Positions 54,369 through 64,000 of a stretch of 64,000 nucleotides of DNA are shown here, in pieces. Position 1 is the first letter of the stretch. The number at the start of each line of letters is the position of its first letter. The DNA is from Lates calcarifer (lineage: Eukaryota; Chordata; Actinopteri; Centropomidae), in assembly GCF_001640805.2 (NCBI RefSeq), contig NC_066852.1, positions 248,001 to 312,000 on the forward strand, read 5' to 3'. The position numbers were made by a program, and so were the translations under genes. The notes beneath the pieces were generated by a model that did not search any database, had not been told where the DNA came from, and was given only the letters and a program-made list of their open reading frames with translations.

Positions 54369-54720
54369 ATATATTGTATGGTAGATAAAATGATATGTGT
54401 ACATGTTGTTGCCAATGCTACTTAACTTTTACTTGGGTAAAACTTAATTTTACAGGTTTGTAATTGTAATTGTGTTTATATTGAACTGAGTGCTTTCACA
54501 TTTTTGCATGCCTGGTAGAGCTCTGACTAAAAGATTTTCTATTAAGTAATTGGAATTAAAAATTTCTTATCAGTTAAATGAATGTCAGGTAATATACAGG
54601 AAATTATTTTACCCTTAAAACGAGGCATTACCACATTTTGAATGCAGGACTTTTTACTTGTAATGAAGTAGTTTGCCAAAGAAATTGATCTGAATACTTC
54701 TGCCAGGTAAGAGTGCACAC
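54369..54720. repeat. AGTAC-type dispersed repeat fragment
   Basis: Words such as 'gctacttaacttttacttgg', 'ttttacttgtaatgaagtag' and 'ctgaatacttctgccaggt' match this fish repeat. Heavily decayed. Confidence 0.45.
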
Positions 54721-55300
54721 AGTATTAAGTATAACGCAAAATTGATTAAAATCATAAGGAAACAAAATGGAAAAAAACATGAGACACAAGAAGAAGTGAT
54801 GACAACTGATCATACATCAAAACACATTTTATTTTCTCCATCACTAATGAAACATTGAGGGTGAAGTAAGAAGCATCTGACAGTAAATCAGATGTTTTTC
54901 TACATGTTGAACTGATGATTTTGTTACTTGTTACTATATTAATGTGTTGCTGCACAGACCTGGTCACTTGGCAACTATATATAAACATAATATTCACAGT
55001 AAGTGTCAGCTGGTTACATGAATAAATCAGTGATCGTAGTTATAAGGATTTGCTGCTCATGTGATATTAAACAGGATATATGTGTGTGTTTTTACAGAAA
55101 CAGTAATCTGAGGACATGGCTGGGCTTCAGTTCATAACCATTAGCTGCAGATTTACTGAGCCCTATTTTCACGAATCTTCCTTGGAAATCATAAGGAAGA
55201 CTGACTCATAAAAATCTTATCAGTTAGAAAATGTTCCACTTGTTCCAGTTTCTGTTTTGTTTCTGAAGAAAACCTCAAACCTCAACGCAGTTTAGTTAAA

Positions 55301-55515
55301 GTTCACTCCTCCTCGGCACTAGGACCCACCACACTGGGTAGTCGGTAATGATTCGGCGCTAGGACCCCTCGGACACCTCGACCGTCTCTTTGTCTCCACC
55401 AGTCAGAGCCGCCTCTTCCTCCTCCACCTCCTCCTCCACCTCTCCGTCCTCTCTGTAGTCTCATTCCGTGTCTCTCTCCATCAGCAGCGGTCTGGATGCT
55501 TGCAGGGACAGAAAC
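55301..55515 (+). promoter_or_regulatory. dbnl: dbnl promoter-proximal region and 5' UTR
   Basis: GC- and pyrimidine-rich sequence precedes the dbnl start codon. An imperfect direct repeat, 'cggcactaggaccc' at about 55314 and 'cggcgctaggacccc' at about 55354, is spaced 40 bp apart. No TATA box is visible. Confidence 0.5.
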
Positions 55516-55598
55516 ATGGCTGTGAATCTCGGCAAGAACAGACTGGCCCTGCTGACCGCCTACCAGGACGTCATTGACGAGACCTCGGACACCGACTG
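55516..55598 (+). CDS. dbnl: dbnl (drebrin-like) coding exon 1
   Basis: First exon of drebrin-like protein (HIP-55/mAbp1), an actin-filament binding adaptor with an N-terminal ADF-homology domain and a C-terminal SH3 domain, acting at the cell cortex and in endocytosis. The exon reads MAVNLGKNRLALLTAYQDVI then DETSDTDW with the Trp codon split by donor GTGAGTCC. It matches vertebrate DBNL (MAANLSRNGPALQEAYVRVV, SPTDW), including the split after DW. Phase 2 out. The ADF-H domain continues in exon 2, which I do not find before the window ends, so only the first 27 codons plus two bases are here. Paralogue a versus b cannot be decided; drebrin itself is less similar. Confidence 0.88.
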
Positions 55599-56244
55599 GT
55601 GAGTCCCGTGGACCGGACCGGCCGGCCGGTACCATCCCTCCTCCTTCCCCTCCTTCTCTTTACATCTCTTCTTCTTTCTCCTTGTGTCGCCGCGTTGCTC
55701 CGGTCTTGGTTTTTGTTGTGCGGCTCGGTGCGCGCTGAGGATGCGCAGGGGCAGGACAGGGGCGCACCGTGCACCATCATCCTCACCATCATCCTACCGG
55801 ACTGCTGTTAAACTACAGACGCGCAGGCCGGGGTTTAAACTCTCAGCCAGGCTCCACACACACTCACACTGTCAGGACAGATGAGTTTTATCTCCGGCGC
55901 AGTTTTGCCTTTTCGCAGTTACGCGCATTAAGAAGCCACGAGTCGGGGCAAGGAGGCTTTTGAGGCTTCGAGACAGTGAAAGTGGGAGTTTATGGAGCAG
56001 AAAGCAGCAGGTTTTGCGGCTGTTTGAGTCCGAGCTGAACTGCACTGCAGAGTCAGGAGCAGCAGTGTGCGCACTGGACAAATAAATTGTGCGAGCGGAA
56101 AAGCTTTGTTTCCTCTCAGTTTCTCTCCAGCGCTCAGTCAGTCGGGACCCGGTTTTACTCTCCGCCAGCTGGAAGCAATTTCAGGGGCTTTATGCAACGC
56201 GATGCAGCGGTGTGTATGTGCGCGTGTTGGTGTCAGAGAGAGGA

Positions 56245-56420
56245 AGAGAGCGCACGTGCGCGCGCGTGTAGTGAGACAGGCTTCAACAGAGATAGACGGG
56301 GCCTGGACCAGAGATACTGATGAGCCCCTGCATCCCCAAACGAGGGCGGAGTAGAGGAGAGGGGCGAGGCCGAGGGAGGGGAGGGGAGGGGGGTGTGTGG
56401 TGGGTGGGGGGGGGCGTCCA
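56245..56420 (+). other. dbnl: CpG/Z-DNA-like and G-rich block downstream of dbnl exon 1
   Basis: Alternating purine-pyrimidine 'gcgcacgtgcgcgcgcgtg', containing a CACGTG E-box, is followed by G-run-rich sequence at 56340-56415 with G-quadruplex potential. Confidence 0.55.
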
Positions 56421-56614
56421 TCATCACTCTTTGTGGCCTTTCCTCACTTGGAAATGGTGCAAGAGGTGGTAATGAACTGCCTGCTGAAATATTGAACGTG
56501 TTAAAGAGAAATAAGATTTTATTAAAAAAAATATAATATATTTGGGAGATTTTTAATATTTACCGTTTAAAGTTGGACAATAAAATACGTTTTTGATAAA
56601 TGCTCTTAAAGCAG

Positions 56615-57330
56615 CAAAATGTAACTTTGCTGTGCAGCAGCGCCCTCTGCAGCCAGGAGTGGGAACTCATTCTTAATTACAGAGCTAATTAAATGTTTTT
56701 CTTGTATAGAAAACAAAGTCTGTCAGTTTCTTGACCTGAGCTCTGACTGTCCCACTCACTGACCTGATGGGGCGCTCTAGTTGTACTAGTTGTAATTTCT
56801 GACTTCCTAGTCAGAAGTTAAAATTTTTACGCCCCTGTGAAGTCGGATATCCAACTCGGAAAGTCGCAGCAACCCCAACATAAGAATTCAAGATGGCTGC
56901 TACTTGAATCAACAGTACACAGTTTCACATTAAGTCAGTCATACACATAGAACTGTTCAGGTTTTATCTGTGGACATGTTAGCAACATGAGCGTTGAGCG
57001 TTGTTATCACCTGGTATTGCTAACGATGGGTAGTCCGGGATATGTTTAAATCGGTTCACGGTCATGGCTTAATGTTATGTTTCTTTCTAACAGATAAATT
57101 GGAACAGTTTATTAAGAACGTCCTGAAGTGTTTGCATCAAAATCCAACACTAACAAATGAGGTGTTGGAGTTGTCTATACTGTAAAGGCTCTGTGAGTGT
57201 CTGTGTATTTCCGATTTCTCAATTGGAACGCCGTCAGCTTTTAAGTGTAGTCACTCCTAGTTCTGACTTCTGATCTCTGATGTAAATAAAACGCAGCATG
57301 AAACACGGTGTGTATTACCCATGATCCCCG
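56615..57330. repeat. Dispersed repeat, copy 2 (related to 2830-3290)
   Basis: Shares 'cagcgccctctgcagccagg', 'ttcaagatggctgct', 'ctgaagtgtttgcatcaaaa' and 'ggaacgccgtc' with the earlier copy. Confidence 0.6.
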
Positions 57331-59042
57331 GCTTCTGGAGCAGGAAGTTCTGTTGCTATAACAAACACACCAAACTCTGTTTCTAATGCGTCAGTTTCCT
57401 GGCTGGATATCAGAGATGAACGCTTGTTTTTAATGACTTCCAAGTCTTTTTAACTGATCTACAGTTCAGCATCACTCTGAACTCTCTGGGCTTGATTCCA
57501 GCAGTTTAAGCTGCTGATTATCAGTCAGTTAGAAGGAGATCATACCTGAAAAACCAAAGTTACATAGAGCCAGAACAGGTGTTCGAATGACAGAGGCGCC
57601 ATTCTCCCTGTTACAAGTCAGTGAAACATCACAATGACTCTGAAGCTGAAACCACAATAAACAAATTTTGACTTCTAAGTTCATAAGTTGTACTCAGGGT
57701 TTGGCTTTTTCCAGGACCAACCAGGATTTCCCAGATGCTCGATTTTCCCATCAGCCCATGAGCCTAGGACAGGAAAGTCACAGGTGAATTAAAATGATTG
57801 CCATGGGACTGTTAAGTTGTTTTGGCTCGTGTGTAACAGAAACTGAAAACAAGGAAAGAATTTATTTATGCTGATTAAGAAGCTGTTGCACTTTGAGGAG
57901 TTAATGAAGCAGGTAAGGTTGTATTTGCCTTTGAGCAGGACTGTAGGTTTAGAGTTAAACTGTAACCTGTTGACCTTGGTCATGATAACTTTGCAGGACA
58001 AACAAATACTGTCACAGAACATTTTTCCACCTTAAAACCTCTTATTTAACCCCTAGAATGATGGATGTATTTGATTAAAATGGCGTCATTAAAGCTGCTC
58101 ACTTAAGCTGATCAATGACTGTGATTTAATTCAAAATCTCTAGAGGTCATCCAGTGTTTTTAGCTCAGGTTACAGATCCTGTTTTGAATTGTTTGCAGCC
58201 AAACACTCTCAGTCACCATCTTAACTGTGAAATGTGAACCTGTGCCATCTGTTGTCAGTCATTAGTCTAAATGAGGTCAGATTGCCTTGAATGCACTCGC
58301 AGTGGTTCTGCTTTCTGTTTTGTAGCTGTCGTGGTTTTAAGGGGAGAGTTCGGTTTTGGTTCCACATTTTGGTCTCCAGTGGAAGTTTTCCTTGCTAAAG
58401 ACGTGCCTGCATAGATATTTAATAATAGCTTTTGGGCTGTTTGTCAGACAAAGATAATTTGAAATAAGCTGTTTTCTTACCTTTATATCGTCCAAACAAT
58501 TATTCAGGAAAATAATCTGCAGATTAATTTACCAACAGGCCCTTGAAAACACTCCATGATTCTGTTACAACAGCACCACCAATTGCCCAAATCTAAAATG
58601 GCTGCTCCTCTGGGGATTGGAGCACGTTTTGGATGCTCTACGCCAAATTTAGGAATTGGGACTGAAATCACACATTGTGGGATTTGAACAAATATGTCTG
58701 AGGGCTGTTACCACATTCTGGATTCAGACAAATACATTAAGGGGCCATGGTAACAAATAAAGTTAGAGCTGTGGACTGATCCAGCCTATTCTAGCTGTTG
58801 AAGGTTTGAAGTATTGGTAACCATACAGAAACTTACTTTATACAAATCATATTCTCCAGATGTAAGGATTGTTCTGTGCTTGTTTGGTTCAAGAGACAGA
58901 ACGATGAAGTCCTGGACTCATTTCCATCACAGTTCCTGGGCACTGAGCTCTCCAGGGAAGCAGAAACGTCACTGTGAACTGGTTGTTAAGTTGTTGATCT
59001 CTGCAGGAAATGATGCTTTTTCCACTCGCAGGTCTCTGTGGA

Positions 59043-59054
59043 CCCCCCCCCCCC
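59043..59054. repeat. Poly-C tract
   Basis: Twelve consecutive C, then CCCC after a T. Confidence 0.85.
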
Positions 59055-59469
59055 TCCCCAAACTGTAAACGTGTAAATTAGTGTCTGGCATCATGTCCCT
59101 GTTTGTACGTCCTGTTCATGTCAGGGTGTGGATCAACCCGAAAGGTTAATGTTTCCTTTTAATGGCATTCACATGTTTGGTTTATCCTGTTGGATTGGAG
59201 CAGGGAGATGATGCCTCGGGCCTCGGGCCTGCCCCCGTTTTTCACACTTGATGAGATTTGAACAAAGGCAGAGACTTCCAAACACCACTGACCCCAAACA
59301 ACATGGGACACCCCCTCTTAAAACACCCTCCACCCCTTCTGTCCTAATCTGTCTATATACTGTATCAAACAGTATCAAACAGGTCTGGTGTTTTTTCCCT
59401 TTCAGAGCTACTTCCATGTAAAACAGAAACAGAAAAATGACAACAAGAGTGAATGGAATGAAACTAATT

Positions 59470-59780
59470 TTGAGCTGAAGTTAGTCAATAAATTGATTAG
59501 TTGATTGATGACAGCAAACGTAATAATCGATTCATTGTTCTTAAGCAAAAATGTGCAGAGTTTGAACAATACCAGCTCTTTAAATGTGAATATTTGGGGT
59601 TTTCTTTCTCTTCAATAGTAAATAAAATAAATTTGGGGTTAGGACTTTTGAATTCATAACGAAAGCAATTTGGATAGGACAACTGAGACTCTGGGGAATT
59701 GTTATATACATTTTTCACTATTTTCTCCCCTCTTTTATTAAGGAAATGAAATTAATCATAAATATAATCCAGTAGATTAA
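59470..59780. repeat. Degenerate dispersed repeat (same family as intron 1 copies)
   Basis: 'aattgattagttgattgatg', 'cgattcattgttcttaagca' and 'aatgtgaatatttggggttt' follow the family word order. Confidence 0.5.
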
Positions 59781-60881
59781 GCAATAATGAAAGTAAACAT
59801 CAGTTGTGGCCCTAAAGGACAAAAACTGTCAAATAGTCATCAGGCTAGTTCGGTATTCATGAAAAAATAGGAAAACATTCAGAAATGTTGTGTCACACAA
59901 TGATAAGAATTCCTTGAAATTATTTGTGGATTCATGGCTGAACTTTACAAAATCAGTTGTCGACAAAATACTCTAATCTTTGGCTGCAGGTGTAAACAAG
60001 ATTAAGAACCTTTTTGGTTGAAATAATTTCAGTGTAAAATCAGGAAATTTCCAGCATAAATTATAAATAGTTATACTTTCCCTGCAAAATAAACACTGTA
60101 ATTTAATACAGAATTTGATGGGGCTTTTAATTTAGTTTTTCTCATGTCTCCTTCTCCATCTCCTTCATCATCACTTCCTGCTACATTGTCTTTATCTTGT
60201 AAAGGTTTGAGTTCTGTCTTTGCAGCAGCAGTGGATTTAGTCAGGAAGGTGTTTCTTCCTGGAACACAAAGCTGTAGAGGGTTATTCATTAATTACATGA
60301 CATCCTCGCATAATACTCGTCCCCTGTGAACAGGCCTTATCTCAGCCTCACTCACACATCCACAGCAGTGTCATCCTTGCTGCTGTGCAGCTTCTAACTC
60401 AGACTTCGAGTTCTCTCTCCACCGCCTGCAGTAAATGCAGACATGGCCGCCGTGACCAGCTCGGCCCTCGATGCACCATTAGCCGTGAGTGGTTGAGAGC
60501 CGGCTGCCAGAACTGAAGTAATAACAAGCAGGAAGGATCCATGTGACGAATGAGTCGGCCACGTCTTCTTGTATTTTAAGCCAGAGAAAAGGGTGAAACT
60601 GTCTCTGCTGATAACAGGGAGAAGGATCGTGACAAGGACTCTGTCAGGTTTTCCTCCAGCTGAATCATGACTCTTCAGACGAGGGATAAATCTGCCAAAG
60701 TAGCTTGAAAATGAGGAGAATCATTTGATGGACAAATGTCATCTGAACTTGTTCAGGACTTGCTGTGATAACCAGATGCTAAAAGCGTCATTGGAAGTGG
60801 AGATTTTCTCCCCATTTTGTCCTTCGCTTTGTAAGATCAAAAGAACTGTCTCAAGTGCAGATTACATTTTCTCTATAACCC

Positions 60882-61135
60882 CTTTTCCACCAACATGGGT
60901 CAGGTTCTGGTTCGTACACCTAATTTTGAACTGTTCAGAACAATTTCGAAAAGTTGGTTCCCATCTTGTACCAACATTACCAGGTTTTCTGTGACGTATT
61001 CTACAGGTTGGAAAGAGTGGATGGAGAATGTCCTCCGTTGGTGGAAACACTGGCTGGTTCGCTGGCTAGCACCAAGGTTCCAAGACTCCTGAGGAGAACT
61101 GGTTCAAGAGCCAGGGCTGATTTGGTGGAAAACTT
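60882..61135. mobile_element. MITE with CCCCTTTTCCACC-type inverted ends
   Basis: Begins 'ccccttttccaccaacatgg' and ends with the inverse 'ttggtggaaaac'. Internal 'aggttctggttcgtacacc' and 'gaactggttcaagagcc' are also roughly inverted. About 250 bp with no coding capacity; a common type in fish genomes. Confidence 0.65.
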
Positions 61136-62233
61136 TCAACACTGAATTTCTTTTTTTATCTGGAGCATCAGAGACCTTTCTTGGATGCTTCCTATGTTTT
61201 CCCTACCATACTCTTAACTCTCGTGGACTAATCATTGCTGTTTGGCACAGAGAAATTTACCTGGCACTCATCGGCTTAATCAACACTGTGTGAACTTGTT
61301 TGGTGGCGAGCTTGAATGTAACAGTGGCTAATTTCCAAACTCTGGCTTTTAAGTCTTGCTCATTGCAAGAAGACCTTGTTTACTTGGTACCTATGGCAGC
61401 AGGAAGCATCAAAAACCTGGAGGAGGTTCAGTCCAGTATCAAGCCAAATAATTAATTAAATTTAATCTATGAAAGCATGGCACAACTGGCTTTAAAAAGT
61501 GGTATCCTGCCTCAGAACAGTGCAGGTAGAAGTGATGGATGGTGATGGATGAGGAGCTAAATGCATGTTAAAATGTTAGTTGGTTAGCTTCAATTAAGAT
61601 GGGTCTGACTTCACAGCCTGTTATCATTATTTTATCTGGTGCCTGAAGCAAAAAGAGAAGAATGTCGGCTCTTGAATCACAAATGTCAGGACTGCAGCGA
61701 AGGTGACGCTGTGAAAAGGGCAGCGAGCGAATCGGGGTTATCCAATATCAAACAATCCGCAGACCTTCAGGAATGCAGAGAACGCTCTGTGGCTGCTGAA
61801 GGCTGGTGTCATCCGACCCTTTGACCCCCTCCAGCTGTTGGAGGAAGCCATTACCTGACGAGTCACCTCTGCCTGGGCTGACAAAAGAAAGAAAATGGTG
61901 GTAAGAGGAGCTGAGCAGGAGGGTCGGCGAACTCTGAGTCATGTTTCATTAATTGAGGCCCTCAGACAAAGTAACCTTCAGATCTGGGACATTTGTTCAT
62001 TTTTTTTTGTTCTGTTTCCTCGCTTACGTTTGTCTACCCTAACTAGTCATTGTTTCATTTGGTTTGTTTATTTACCCCTGGGAGAGTTGTTTGTTCTGAT
62101 GTGGGTCTGGATTCAAGGTCAGTCACCCAATGAAACACTGAAGAGCTGTTTGAGGTTAAAGGAAAAACAAAACACTGCTGCACTTTGGCGTTCTGAGCTC
62201 ATGGTGTCCCTTTCTTTTGGTGGCAAATCACCA

Positions 62234-62472
62234 CATACAGATGGGTGACAAATCAAAGGAAAAACCTGGAACGCTGTGTTCATGGGGACTCGCTGAATGG
62301 GTTTTATGAGGATGGAAATGATATGTTATCATGTGCTTTGGTTGCTACAGTCACCAGATCTCAACCCCAAATCAACAGTTATGGGAGATTATGCAGCGAT
62401 GATACGAGTCAGCAGAACTGCTCCTTAATAACATGCTAAATGTTATTTTTTCCTTTGTCGCCCATCTATATG
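62234..62472 (+). mobile_element. Miniature Tc1/mariner-derived element
   Basis: Inverted ends: 'agatgggtgacaaatcaaag' on the left and 'ctttgtcgcccatctatat' on the right. The interior has 'acagtcaccagatctcaacc' ... 'gttatgggagatt', the diverged nucleotide counterpart of the Tc1 'SPDLNP...LWE' catalytic-region motif. Only about 240 bp remain, so it is a deletion derivative. Confidence 0.7.
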
Positions 62473-64000
62473 ACTGACCAAACGCAGACAAAGTTTGATG
62501 AGAGAAACGTTGTCTGCGACAGTAGTTGATTTGGTGTTGGTCGTTCTTTTCTTACTGCAGATGAATGTTTATGTCTAAAGCAAAGTTAGTGTGACGCTCT
62601 GATTGCACAATACAAACACTGGGGACCTTGGTTTGCAGGCCAACTCTTACCAACAGTCAACTTTTGTTAACTTTAACCACAAAGACGATCTTTCTCTAAC
62701 CTAGTAACCAAGTAGATTAAACTTAACCAGACCTTAACCATAGCGACAGCAGATCAGTTGAAGTGCTGCATTGTACTGAAAATGAAGTCATTTTTCCATG
62801 CGCCTCGACACCCAAAAAGTTCCTCAAAAAACGCGAAAAGGGGATTTTTACACATAAAGGTCAGTTTACCAGCCACAGAAAATATGACTTAGCCTTAGAA
62901 AACAGTCGTACAATGTGTTCTGTGTTTCCAGAGGTTTCTCAAATCAGAAAAAAACCCAGATAGTGTCACAACAAGTCACCTATTAGCTCGTTTTTACAAG
63001 AGAGGTGCATTTGAAATCAAGACAGGAAGGGTCTAACAGAACATGCTGTAGAGTTGCATTATGGGAGGTGTAGTATCCAGTGTAACTCTGCCTCTTTATT
63101 CAAGTAGCCCTATATTATTATTGAACAATCACTGCAACAATACAGTGATTTTCCTAGTTAATTGACCAACTGTTATTATCTAAAAGTAAAAAGTGAAAAA
63201 TACCATTTCTCTCTCTCAGCCTGAGGTGATGTATTCAGATATCACATTTTATTCAACCGACACAGTCTAAAACCATAAAAATATTATATTATCATATAAA
63301 TAACAAAGAAAAGCATTACAATGTCACTTGTTTGGCATTTTGGCTTCTAAAAAAAAACAAAAACAAGTCAAGTTCAAATTACATTTCTGTCAATTTCCAA
63401 GTAAAATAATGAGGAAAATGTGATCTGAAACCACTCACAAAGTGAATAAATGAATAAATTGACTAATAAATATGTGTACTGAAAGCACACCTGTTGTCTT
63501 AGCAGGTCATCCTTCACAGGATACAATTATCTTTGCTCTTGAAACCATGTCACGTAGTAAAAATCTTCCCGGTTGGATTCACAGTAATGATTTAATGTGA
63601 AATAAAGATGATGTGAGCGTCCTGTCAGGCTGTGCTGATGATTTTATCTGTTGTAGACTCGTTGGTGCCAGCGAGAGACAAACCTTATTATTAATGGATT
63701 GAAAACACAGAGCGAGAGAGAGCGAGCTTCATATTTCTAATGAAACACTGTCACTGCACTCAGCAAGTTGGGAAGCAAACAGGAAGTCTGCTTGGGCCGA
63801 TCAGACGTGTCCAGGTTTGACCTCTGACCTCTGTCTTCATGTTGTCTCCCTCTCCCTTGTTCCTCTTCATCTCATCATCAGCCTATTCTCTCTAATTTAA
63901 AGCCAGTGAAAGTATGAAAGTGTCTGGAAAGCAGCGAGCACACGTCTTGTGTTTTTTCAGTTCGTGCTGCTGACAGCTCTCTCTTCGCCGCCTGCACTCT

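Larger units (their letters stand above)
51858..55300. other. Intergenic; repeats and an orphan frame
   Basis: Contains a dispersed element with a perfect hairpin (52469-52498), a 136-codon orphan frame (52763-53173), a telomere-like degenerate repeat (53335-53660) and AGTAC-type repeat words (54369-54720). Confidence 0.5.
55599..64000 (+). other. dbnl: dbnl intron 1 (at least 8.4 kb, runs off the window)
   Basis: The first 0.8 kb is CpG-rich, consistent with the downstream part of a CpG-island promoter. The rest holds dispersed repeats (56615-57330, 59470-59780), MITEs (60882-61135, 62234-62472) and AT-rich filler. No exon matching the DBNL ADF-H domain (expected to begin ALFTYEG-like) is found. 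Confidence 0.55.

Noticed and set aside
55303..55635. Minus-strand 110-codon frame over dbnl exon 1
   Set aside because: It is Gly/Arg-rich because the opposite strand is a pyrimidine-rich 5' UTR and coding exon; no homology seen.
63951..64000. Possible dbnl exon 2 at the window end (acceptor TTTTTTCAG near 63960)
   Set aside because: The following bases do not read as the expected ALFTYEG-like ADF-H sequence after the split Trp codon.
1..64000. CRISPR arrays, bacterial defence or operon structures
   Set aside because: Tandem repeats present are microsatellites or eukaryotic interspersed repeats; gene structure is clearly spliced vertebrate.

Overview
This is a stretch of vertebrate nuclear DNA, almost certainly from a teleost fish and probably a percomorph (inference). 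Protein-coding sequence is split into short exons with GT/AG introns. Non-coding DNA is AT-rich and full of microsatellites, Tc1/mariner and hAT remnants, and small fold-back repeats typical of fish. There are no bacterial-type operons, tRNA, rRNA or CRISPR arrays.

The window is dominated by one plus-strand gene, an ARID5-family transcription factor (best match to the fish paralogue arid6 / ARID5B-like). Twelve coding exons run from a 7-codon first exon at 6663-6683 to a 409-codon last exon ending at 36188. The order is an ARID5B-type N-terminal BAH-like region (exons 1-5), a basic AT-hook-like exon (6), the ARID DNA-binding domain (7-10), two more basic AT-hook segments (10-11), and a long Pro/Ser-rich tail with PLNLS and PADLS (CtBP-type) and psi-K-x-E (SUMO-type) motifs. 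Two single-base surpluses, at the end of exon 3 and inside exon 4 near a trinucleotide repeat, break the frame; every other junction fits. A probable 3' UTR follows, possibly to a poly(A) signal near 42275.

Between 44.7 and 51.9 kb lies a second, unrecognised plus-strand unit. It has a GC-rich YY1-type promoter-like region and three phase-compatible exons (47250-47363, 50915-51053, 51674-51857) predicting a Ser-rich, acidic, probably nuclear protein. A second promoter-like segment sits at 49366-49454.

At 55516 the first coding exon of dbnl (drebrin-like, actin-binding) begins. The rest of the window (55599-64000) appears to be its large first intron.

Positions 1-6350 hold repeats and a small promoter-like segment with two candidate exons near 1.1-1.8 kb. 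The notable structures outside genes are a fold-back repeat family with at least six copies, an inactivated Tc1 element, a Tc1 miniature element, an hAT BED-finger relic, further MITEs, a perfect 14-bp hairpin, and a telomere-like degenerate repeat block.
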